A DNA stretch of 25,792 nt from a virus: IMG/VR virus record IMGVR_UViG_3300026512_000234, positions 1 to 25,792 of that record, one strand, 5' to 3'. The first letter of the stretch is position 1. Every line of letters begins with the position of its first letter. The translations under genes and the position numbers were made by a program. This document shows positions 16,280 through 22,499 of the stretch, piece by piece. Under the pieces are notes generated by a model. It was not told the DNA's origin and searched no databases. It worked only from the letters and a program-made list of their open reading frames with translations.

Positions 16280-16907
16280 CTACACACTCCTTAAGTTTTT
16301 GAAGTTTTCTTTTATATGATCTAAAACCATACAGTCTTGATGTTATATAGTGGATGAAAGATATCAGTTCATCAGTTAAATCTTTGATTTGCCAATCTTC
16401 TAGATTCTTATCATCATTATCAACAATTTCAATCTTAACATTGAACTTATTGAATATGTATTTGAAGAGATCAAAAGCTATTCTGGACAGTCTATCTTTA
16501 TGATAGATTACAACCTTGGTTACTTCTTTGTTAAACACCAAATCAAGAAGTTTCTTTAAACCTGATCTTCTGAAATTGAATGAGCTAGCTGTATCTTTGA
16601 TTACATAATCAATTGTATATCCTCTTGATATACAATATTGCTTAAGAAGGTTAACCTGATTTTCAAGATTCTTATCGGATCTTTGGCTTACTCTTGCATA
16701 AATTGCTATCTTTTCACATGATGAACTGTTTTGATTTTCAGTATTGTGTGTATCTTCACCCAGTAGTCTGTGAACTTCTGATTCGGGTATACGATAAACA
16801 GACCCAACCTTAAAAGCCTTAATTTTACCTTTCTGACACCATTGCACAATGGTGGTTTGATGCAGACCAAGACGATCTGCTACTTCTTTTGTACCTAAAA
16901 GTTTCAT
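16215..16907 (-). CDS. tnpA: IS607-type serine recombinase TnpA
   Basis: A 230-residue transposase. A MerR-like helix-turn-helix lies at residues ~5-25 (TKEVADRLGLHQTTIVQWCQ), followed by the KVGSVYRIPESEV wing. The serine recombinase domain begins IAIYARVS (~67-74), where S74 is the catalytic serine and R72 the supporting arginine. YHKDRLSR (~135-142) is the conserved KDRL motif. The HTH ahead of the catalytic domain is characteristic of IS607 transposases, the reverse of ordinary resolvases. In-frame starts exist at 16922 (TTG) and 16919, but GGAGGG just ahead of ATG 16907 supports the latter. The C-terminus is Lys- and Ser-rich and overlaps tnpB. Confidence 0.92.
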   Translation of the reverse strand: MKLLGTKEVADRLGLHQTTIVQWCQKGKIKAFKVGSVYRIPESEVHRLLGEDTHNTENQNSSSCEKIAIYARVSQRSDKNLENQVNLLKQYCISRGYTIDYVIKDTASSFNFRRSGLKKLLDLVFNKEVTKVVIYHKDRLSRIAFDLFKYIFNKFNVKIEIVDNDDKNLEDWQIKDLTDELISFIHYITSRLYGFRSYKRKLQKLKECVDELQINNHSNSEEKSNKKVSK

Positions 16908-16938
16908 GATTCCCTCCATCAAACATTTATTTCAAATA

Positions 16939-16954
16939 TATGTTCTATAACATA
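16939..16954. promoter_or_regulatory. Palindrome at the IS607 left end
   Basis: TATGTT and AACATA flank CTAT at 16939-16954, between tnpA and the inferred element end. It could be a TnpA binding site or an operator for tnpA. No convincing -35/-10 pair was found around it, so the function is a guess from position and symmetry. Confidence 0.35.
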
Positions 16955-16982
16955 AATTACAACTGTAAAAGGAGGCGTTATA

Positions 16983-18536
16983 ATGGCAAAACCTATGTTT
17001 CAAGCTAACTCTGCATGTCCTGTAACATTTGGTGAAACTGATACTAGACTTTATCTTGCATATGAAATATATGATAAAGAAACACTTGTAAAAGATAAGT
17101 TTTATTCAGCTCATAAGATTCGTGCAATTGGACGTGATGGTGATTTCTGGAAGGTATTTTTTGCACCTGGCAGTCAAATAGCATACAGTGGTATATGTCG
17201 TGTATATAACGGAACATTTGGAGCAAACCCAAACTTATTGGATGATGTAGGAAATTCATTCTCATTCCTAGAAACAGGAAACAGCTTAGTATTTACTCCT
17301 GGTAATGGTATGTATTGTATGATGATTCATGATGAAACAGGAGAAGTTTTGCTAACTAATGATGAAGATTCAAATTACACCAGAATGGGTGTTGCAATAA
17401 GATTGAATGATGAAGAATTTCTTGTTGGACAGCACCATTCATATTACGATAGAGTTTATCTGTTTTCCAGGGTTCGTGTTGTAGGTGGATCTGCTATCCA
17501 CATCGTTCATGGTGCACGTGTAAACCATAACTCAGCAACTTTTGGATTCCTAACAAAAACAGATACAAAAGTATTTGCATATACAAGTCATGATGGTAAC
17601 TACTTTACAGTTTGGTCATATGACATCTCTCAACAATCTGCTAGTAAACTAATAGAAAGTAGAGTTGGGAAAAATGCAACTTATGTTCCATCACAATTTC
17701 ATCCAGATACAGCTAGTTCAAACCAAAAAATCTTTTATGTTGCTAGACCAGATACAAACACATTTACAATTGAAATGTATACATTAGATGTACAAAATAA
17801 CACATGTTCAAAGAAAAATTGTACAGTAACATTCACAGGAAGCAATATTTTCTTTAACACAAATGATAACCGTATGATAGTTGGTTGTTTCATAACAAGT
17901 ACAAACTCTAACAATTACCTGAATATTATTGTACAAAGTAGAGTTGATTACAAGCCAGATGGTAGAAACTTTAAAATTTACACATTCCAAATTGATTCAA
18001 CTGATCCATCAGTTCTGACATTTGTTACTCAAAAAGATTTGAAACAACAGACAACAGGCGTTATATTTCTTGATGATAATAGAACAAAGTTTGTAATTGG
18101 TGGACAAAATGATGCTGTTACTTATGTATTTGAAAATGACGAATGGGTTGATTATCCATTAGGTATCGGACAAGTAAGTTGTATCGCACTTGATAGCTAT
18201 AAGAGATTATGGATAAGAGGTCCACAATACACTTACTATATGCTTACACCAACATTACCTGCTAAAGTATTCATTAAATTCGATAGGAAAAATGTTGTAT
18301 TTGATGGAACTCCTGTTACAGCTAATGTTATTGTATCTGCTTACAACTTTGAAGGACAAAGAATATCTGTTACAGGAACTCTCAAGATTCTTTCAGGTGA
18401 TGCAACATTTAAAGATGGATCAATTGAGAAAGAAATCACAACATCTGCTACAGGTGATGTAACTGTTCCAATAGTTATTAAAGGTGTATCAAGAGTAAGG
18501 GTAGGATTTGATTACAAAATTGGATCTAATTCCTAA
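16983..18536 (+). CDS. Virion protein, propeller-like with C-terminal Ig-like domain
   Basis: A 517-residue protein. Residues ~20-400 are a regular series of short beta strands (FLVGQHHSYYDRVYLFSRV, NYFTVWSYDIS, KIFYVARPDTNTFTIEMYTLD, YLNIIVQSRV, TYVFENDEWVDYPLG), which suggests blades of a beta-propeller, though no exact repeat is clear. Residues ~425-517 (FIKFDRKNVVFDGTPVTANVIV to VRVGFDYKIG) look like an Ig-like or Big domain. Such Ig modules are common on phage particles and bind surfaces weakly. AAAGGAGG at 16968-16975 serves the ATG and is partly within the IS607 junction. It is probably a tail or head decoration protein. Confidence 0.6.
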   Translation: MAKPMFQANSACPVTFGETDTRLYLAYEIYDKETLVKDKFYSAHKIRAIGRDGDFWKVFFAPGSQIAYSGICRVYNGTFGANPNLLDDVGNSFSFLETGNSLVFTPGNGMYCMMIHDETGEVLLTNDEDSNYTRMGVAIRLNDEEFLVGQHHSYYDRVYLFSRVRVVGGSAIHIVHGARVNHNSATFGFLTKTDTKVFAYTSHDGNYFTVWSYDISQQSASKLIESRVGKNATYVPSQFHPDTASSNQKIFYVARPDTNTFTIEMYTLDVQNNTCSKKNCTVTFTGSNIFFNTNDNRMIVGCFITSTNSNNYLNIIVQSRVDYKPDGRNFKIYTFQIDSTDPSVLTFVTQKDLKQQTTGVIFLDDNRTKFVIGGQNDAVTYVFENDEWVDYPLGIGQVSCIALDSYKRLWIRGPQYTYYMLTPTLPAKVFIKFDRKNVVFDGTPVTANVIVSAYNFEGQRISVTGTLKILSGDATFKDGSIEKEITTSATGDVTVPIVIKGVSRVRVGFDYKIGSNS

Positions 18537-18548
18537 GCGGGTGTAAAT

Positions 18549-19397
18549 ATGGAAACAGCAGTCTTAGAGGTTAATGATTCATTTGATATATTAACTTGTG
18601 CAAATCAAGATGTTTGTGAAATACAAGTTATTTCTCCATTAGCATTTGTAGAGGATATACAAGAAGATTATTGTGATGTTGAATGGAAGCAACAAACTCA
18701 ATATTTAGCATCAACAGCAGATTTGGATATCAGTTTGCCATCTTCTGTTTCACATCTCTATGATACATCATGTGCTGCATATTATACCTTACCAACAGAT
18801 GTGCTGAACGTGGTAGATTCTATTCATTCCTGGCAATTTGAAAGTGAAGATTGTTTTGTTACATATCCAATAAGACAAGGTTCTTTTGAAAATGGAGTTG
18901 GGGAGCTTTCGTGTGCTCCCTCTCTTTCTATTAATATGCGTGTTGAAACAATTTTAGATGCATTGAGTTGTAATGCATTTCAATCTTATGAAACAGATAC
19001 ATGTGACTTATCTGTTATTTCATCACATCTTCATGTAGATGATAAACATATTTGTACATTAGACGTTATTAATGCTATTCCTGATTACTTATCAACACTA
19101 GGTTCCTGTGAATTTGCAAAACTGCGTGATATACAAGCTCATTTACAAGAAATTGTCATATATGCCAGAATTGGTGAATATAGTAAATTATTCGAACTTC
19201 CGAATTCTATTAATGATGAAATAGAAGCTGTTTATAAAAGACCATTTGGAATAGCTTTTGATTCAAAAAGCATTTTTGGTCGTATAACAACAGATCAACA
19301 AATAGAATTAATTGTAAAACTCAAATCACAACGTTACTTTAAACTAATCATCAAACCATACATTACACAAACAATTCAAAGTCTCTTTGGAGGGTAA
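18549..19397 (+). CDS. Cys-rich hypothetical protein with internal repeats
   Basis: A 282-residue protein of no recognised family. Residues ~22-55 (starting VCEIQVIS and ending QYLAST) resemble residues ~151-184 (TCDLSVIS to DYLST), so the N-terminal 190 residues seem built from a diverged ~35-residue unit with a Cys at the start of each strand pair. There are more than ten cysteines in the first 190 residues, high for this window. The last ~80 residues (EAVYKRPFGIAFDSKSIFGRITTDQQI) lack cysteines and are mixed. The ribosome binding site is weak (GGGTG). Position suggests a virion component. Confidence 0.55.
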   Translation: METAVLEVNDSFDILTCANQDVCEIQVISPLAFVEDIQEDYCDVEWKQQTQYLASTADLDISLPSSVSHLYDTSCAAYYTLPTDVLNVVDSIHSWQFESEDCFVTYPIRQGSFENGVGELSCAPSLSINMRVETILDALSCNAFQSYETDTCDLSVISSHLHVDDKHICTLDVINAIPDYLSTLGSCEFAKLRDIQAHLQEIVIYARIGEYSKLFELPNSINDEIEAVYKRPFGIAFDSKSIFGRITTDQQIELIVKLKSQRYFKLIIKPYITQTIQSLFGG

Positions 19398-19399
19398 TA

Positions 19400-19963
19400 A
19401 TGTTTTCTTATGAAATCTATCAACCAACAGATACAACTTATGCTTTTAAGATTATCAATAATGAAACTAAAGAAGTTATAATAGATCAACATGTAAATCC
19501 AGAAACAGGTCAACCGTTTATGACAGAAAGCGAAGTTAAAGAATATGCAAATCAAATGATTAAGCAATTTAACGAACAAGAAATGCAATCAGTTCCACCT
19601 TATATGGATGTCAAGTTTGAAGATGTTAATGGTAATCCTATAACAACAGTAGAAATTGGAGATCCTATTAATGTACGAGTTGAGTTATTTTATACAAACG
19701 GAAATGAAAAAGTTTATGCACCAGTTACAGGAGATTACATAGTTCCATACTACTATGCTGATTCTGATGTTCCAGCTGGATCTGTTCTTGTTCATATAGA
19801 AAATGGTTTAGGTCGTGGTTCTCTTAATATCAATCAATCTGGTATATTCGAAATAAAACTTGATAAGATTCTTAATGCTGAAACCATGAAACAACCATCT
19901 CCACTTCCTAGACTTCTTGAGAATCCAAGAATTGCGGTAGTTGAAAAGCTTGCTACAAAATAA
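19400..19963 (+). CDS. Virion-type protein with Ig-like domain (hypothetical)
   Basis: A 187-residue protein, last gene of the structural operon. The first ~65 residues (YEIYQPTDTTYAFKIINNETKEV, then a helix EVKEYANQMIKQFNEQEMQ) resemble a small capping module. Residues ~68-160 (MDVKFEDVNGNPITTVEIGDPINVRVELFYTNG) look like an Ig-like or cohesin-type beta sandwich. No signal peptide or catalytic motif is visible. TTGGAGGG precedes ATG 19400 by about nine bases. A strong terminator follows, so the gene closes the transcription unit. Role is inferred from context only. Confidence 0.6.
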   Translation: MFSYEIYQPTDTTYAFKIINNETKEVIIDQHVNPETGQPFMTESEVKEYANQMIKQFNEQEMQSVPPYMDVKFEDVNGNPITTVEIGDPINVRVELFYTNGNEKVYAPVTGDYIVPYYYADSDVPAGSVLVHIENGLGRGSLNINQSGIFEIKLDKILNAETMKQPSPLPRLLENPRIAVVEKLATK

Positions 19964-19983
19964 TTTATATTAAACTGAAGTAA

Positions 19984-20030
19984 GGGATCAGGAGTACGTA
20001 TTTTTTTGCTCCTGATCCCATAGTTTTTAT
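19984..20030 (+). terminator. Intrinsic terminator at the end of the structural operon
   Basis: A perfect 11-bp stem, GGGATCAGGAG (19984-19994) with CTCCTGATCCC (20009-20019), encloses a 14-base loop and is followed by ATAGTTTTTATTT. It lies in the 108-base gap between the virion genes and the DNA-metabolism genes. The AT-rich bases 20031-20060 could hold the promoter for the next operon, but no clear -35/-10 pair stands out. Confidence 0.85.
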
Positions 20031-20071
20031 TTAATTAAGTATGCTTTCATTACACTAAGTGAGGTGATTGA

Positions 20072-20635
20072 ATGAAAGCACCATGTCTTATTCTTGACAT
20101 TCGATACTATCCATTCATGATTGCAAACTTTCAAAAAGCAATTCAAATGTACTTACGTGGAATCAAATGTCTTGAATTTCATCCATCACAAGTTATTAGA
20201 ACACCACATCAAAAATTTATGGTTCCTATTGTGATGCTTGTTAATTCTGTTATTGATGTCAGACATATTTACGTCACACCATCTAGACAATTAATTTTTC
20301 TAAGAGATGGATATGTTTGCCAATATTGTGGAAGAGAGGTAAGTGAAAAAGAAGCAACAGTTGATCATGTGATACCTAAGTCAAAAGGTGGTCCTTGGTC
20401 TTGGACAAATCTGGTTACTTGCTGTCCAGAATGCAACCAAAAGAAAGGAGATGCTATATGGACACCCTTAAACAAACCAACACGTCCAGAACCATTTATT
20501 GTTACATTCAAGAAGACTATTAAAAAGGTTGATTTGGAAACTTTAGATGTTTGGTTGTCATACTTACCAGCTAAATGGAAGAAATTAGCCTTGACCATTT
20601 ACAACCAAAACAAAGGAGTTCATAATGGCTGTTAA
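20072..20635 (+). CDS. HNH endonuclease
   Basis: A 187-residue HNH nuclease. Residues ~77-125 contain FLRDGYVCQYCG, ATVDHVIPKSKGG and WTNLVTCCPECNQKKG: zinc cysteines C83, C86, C118 and C121, the D98-H99 pair and catalytic-region N122. The N-terminal ~70 residues (PCLILDIRYYPF, AIQMYLRG) match a widespread bacterial and phage HNH family beyond the nuclease core. Such genes are often free-standing nucleases in phages, some of them mobile. It overlaps the glycosylase gene by 11 bases and is its immediate upstream neighbour. A role in DNA processing or in mobilising this locus is possible. GAGGTGAT precedes the ATG. Confidence 0.85.
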   Translation: MKAPCLILDIRYYPFMIANFQKAIQMYLRGIKCLEFHPSQVIRTPHQKFMVPIVMLVNSVIDVRHIYVTPSRQLIFLRDGYVCQYCGREVSEKEATVDHVIPKSKGGPWSWTNLVTCCPECNQKKGDAIWTPLNKPTRPEPFIVTFKKTIKKVDLETLDVWLSYLPAKWKKLALTIYNQNKGVHNGC

Positions 20636-21602
20636 AGGTAAGAATGTATGGGAATGGTATTTTAATTGGTTGTTTGAAGATCCATCTTTAGATCCACCTC
20701 AGGAACTGATTGATTCAAAACAGATAACTCATAAAACTATTTTTACAACATTTCTCATGAATCCTAAACTAACAGATTACCTTGTAGAGCGAATTGCTGG
20801 TTATAACATATATATCATAAGCAAACGTGAATTATTAAAACGGCTCAAACAATTAGTGAAAAAATTCAAAGTTAGTAAACGAGATTTTTGGACATTAGCA
20901 CAAAAGAAACCTCATGAAGATCCATTAGCAAAATGCTTATGGGATCATTTTGAAATCAAACCTCAAGATCTAACATATGTGTATGAAATTCTAGGTTACG
21001 AAAATTGTAAAGCAATGTGTGGTAATGCTAAGAAACTTAAGAAAGATGAAGACATATTTGAATTAATGGCTAAACAAATTGATCATGCTAAACCGACTAA
21101 TCAATCATTACAACAAAGGTTGGAAGAATATAAACAATGGATTATAGATCTACTTGATAATAAACATATATCACCCAAATATGAAGGTTGTACTCATTGT
21201 CCATTAAGAACTCAACCTTTTGTTCCACCTGATTACATCATAGGTGATCCAACTAGGAATGAGGTTGATTTAGTTCTTGTTGGTATGAATCCATATGAAG
21301 AAGAAAGAAAACAAGGCAAACCTTTTGTAGGTAGAAGTGGAAAAGAACTAAGATCAACTTTAAAAGAGTTATGTTCCAACCTTAACATAGTAATTACTAA
21401 TGCTTGTATGTGTTATATTCCTAATAATGGAGATCCTGATATTAAAACACAGGAATGCTGTAAACCTTTACTTCTTGAACAAATTCGTAAACTCAAACCC
21501 AAAGTTGTAATGCCTTTGGGTGCATTAGCAACTAATATGCTAATACCTCTTGATCAAGGTATAACGAAAGTAGCTGGTCAAGAATTTACAATAAGCATTT
21601 GA
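20625..21602 (+). CDS. Uracil-DNA glycosylase, family 4-like, lacking its C-terminus
   Basis: A 325-residue product with an unassigned helical N-terminal domain (~1-185) and an Fe-S uracil-DNA glycosylase domain. Visible motifs are CTHCPLR (C189, C192), LVLVGMNPYEEE (~217-227, in place of the usual GExPG), KPFVGRSG (~232-239), C263 and C279 completing the 4Fe-4S ligands, and PKVVMPLGALAT. The protein stops at ITKVAGQEFTISI. Full-length relatives continue with a strand and the catalytic HPS motif, about 40 residues more. That missing piece is found at the start of the polymerase ORF at 22392. Uracil glycosylases excise uracil from DNA. This fragment alone lacks a key active-site motif, so it should be inactive unless the other piece joins it. 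AAAGGAG serves the ATG. Confidence 0.87.
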   Translation: MAVKGKNVWEWYFNWLFEDPSLDPPQELIDSKQITHKTIFTTFLMNPKLTDYLVERIAGYNIYIISKRELLKRLKQLVKKFKVSKRDFWTLAQKKPHEDPLAKCLWDHFEIKPQDLTYVYEILGYENCKAMCGNAKKLKKDEDIFELMAKQIDHAKPTNQSLQQRLEEYKQWIIDLLDNKHISPKYEGCTHCPLRTQPFVPPDYIIGDPTRNEVDLVLVGMNPYEEERKQGKPFVGRSGKELRSTLKELCSNLNIVITNACMCYIPNNGDPDIKTQECCKPLLLEQIRKLKPKVVMPLGALATNMLIPLDQGITKVAGQEFTISI

Positions 21603-21612
21603 GGGAGGTATG

Positions 21613-21786
21613 ATGAATGATGTTAAGATTCAACTCTATAAAGATAGACAAACCTATGCTAGATCTGCCATGAATCATTTGCAAAATTTTATTGAAACAG
21701 ATGATCCTAAGTTTATAACATACGTACTTGAAGATTTGATTGCCATACTTGACACTTACTTGGATAAAAACTTTGATCAGGAGTAA
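21613..21786 (+). CDS. Small hypothetical protein between the UDG pieces
   Basis: A 57-residue helical protein (from ATG 21613; an adjacent ATG lies at 21610). GGGAGG at 21602-21607 overlaps the upstream TGA and fits 21613 better. Residues include LYKDRQTYARSAMNHLQNF and VLEDLIAILDTYLD. No family is recognised. It is immediately followed by another coupled gene. It is one of two genes that separate the two halves of the glycosylase. Confidence 0.7.
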   Translation: MNDVKIQLYKDRQTYARSAMNHLQNFIETDDPKFITYVLEDLIAILDTYLDKNFDQE

Positions 21787-22392
21787 ATGATGTTTTTCGA
21801 GCTAGAGAGACTGTTTAGTTTTGGAGAATCAAGTTCTCTCTTATTGCCAGATCCTCATAGACAAGCAATTATATCTGCTGGTAAATTACTAGAAAAGATA
21901 ACGAAACAGAATTACTATGAATGGGAAATTGATCTGTATTTTCTTACAAAAGCAATCTTTCAATATTTCTATATGAAGTTTTCAAAAACTCAAAAGGATC
22001 TATCTATTTATTACCATTACATACAACATGCACAAACTAAATTCATGAATAACAAACTAGAAATTGATGAAGATAAATGCCTTGAATCATTAAAGTCTGT
22101 TGTACATCTTGATCAATTTGCATTCATATATCTTGTTGACATCATAAAACATTTTTGCCCTGATGACAAGTTTCATAAGCTTATACCTTACATTGAATCT
22201 TTTATTGTATTTCGATCTCATTTTGATCCAGATACATATAAGAGAATTTGGTATGGAATTCCGGATACAGAATTCATTCATAAAGCTTATAAACAGAATC
22301 TTCAATCTTCACATGAAATCGTTGAATTCTATTGGAATCATTATCCTCATGATACATGTCCCATTAAACAAGTAATATCAATGGAGGTGTAA
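21787..22392 (+). CDS. Hypothetical protein between the UDG pieces
   Basis: A 201-residue, predominantly helical protein rich in Tyr, Phe and His (NYYEWEIDLYFLTKAIFQYFYMKF). No zinc ligands, HNH, GIY-YIG or LAGLIDADG motif is seen, so it is not an obvious homing nuclease. AGGAG lies just before the TAA of the small upstream gene. Its own TAA overlaps the polymerase ATG (TAATG), so the four genes from the glycosylase onward are translationally coupled. Function unknown. It could be an accessory factor of the replisome or simply an inserted cargo gene. Confidence 0.7.
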   Translation: MMFFELERLFSFGESSSLLLPDPHRQAIISAGKLLEKITKQNYYEWEIDLYFLTKAIFQYFYMKFSKTQKDLSIYYHYIQHAQTKFMNNKLEIDEDKCLESLKSVVHLDQFAFIYLVDIIKHFCPDDKFHKLIPYIESFIVFRSHFDPDTYKRIWYGIPDTEFIHKAYKQNLQSSHEIVEFYWNHYPHDTCPIKQVISMEV

Positions 22393-22499
22393 TGCAAATC
22401 AAAGTTATCCCTAACCTTCATCCATCGGCTGTTATTAGGAATAAAAATAAGTTTGGACCTATCTTTAAACGCGTGTTTGAACAAGTTTCACAATCTCTG
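22392..22499 (+). other. Detached C-terminal segment of the uracil-DNA glycosylase
   Basis: These ~36 codons complete the glycosylase that stops at 21602. The HPS of NLHPSAVIRN is the catalytic motif of family-4 enzymes, and the following helix (FKRVFEQVSQSL) matches their C-terminal helix. Placed after ITKVAGQEFTISI, it restores the order seen in intact enzymes from memory of Thermotoga UDG (ITKVRG, then KVIPTFHPSYLLRN). Confidence 0.85.

Larger units (their letters stand above)
14904..16972 (-). mobile_element. IS607-family insertion sequence (tnpA-tnpB)
   Basis: A two-gene element on the minus strand, opposite to the tail operon. It encodes a MerR-headed serine recombinase overlapping a TnpB nuclease, the defining IS607 arrangement. 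The ends are inferred: the left flank reads TTGTAAAGG (to 14903) and the right junction reads CTGTAAAAGG (to 16972). IS607 elements have no terminal inverted repeats, make no target duplication and often recombine at GG. Joining the flanks at GG gives TGTAAAGGAGGCGTTATAATGG, which places a perfect ribosome binding site across the upstream stop codon, as elsewhere in this operon. The boundaries could be off by some bases. The genes look intact, so the element may be active. Confidence 0.75.

Noticed and set aside
21590-21625. Stop-codon read-through or recoding of the UDG TGA
   Set aside because: Reading through TGA meets another TGA within a few codons and gives no UDG-like sequence; the missing segment is at 22392 instead.
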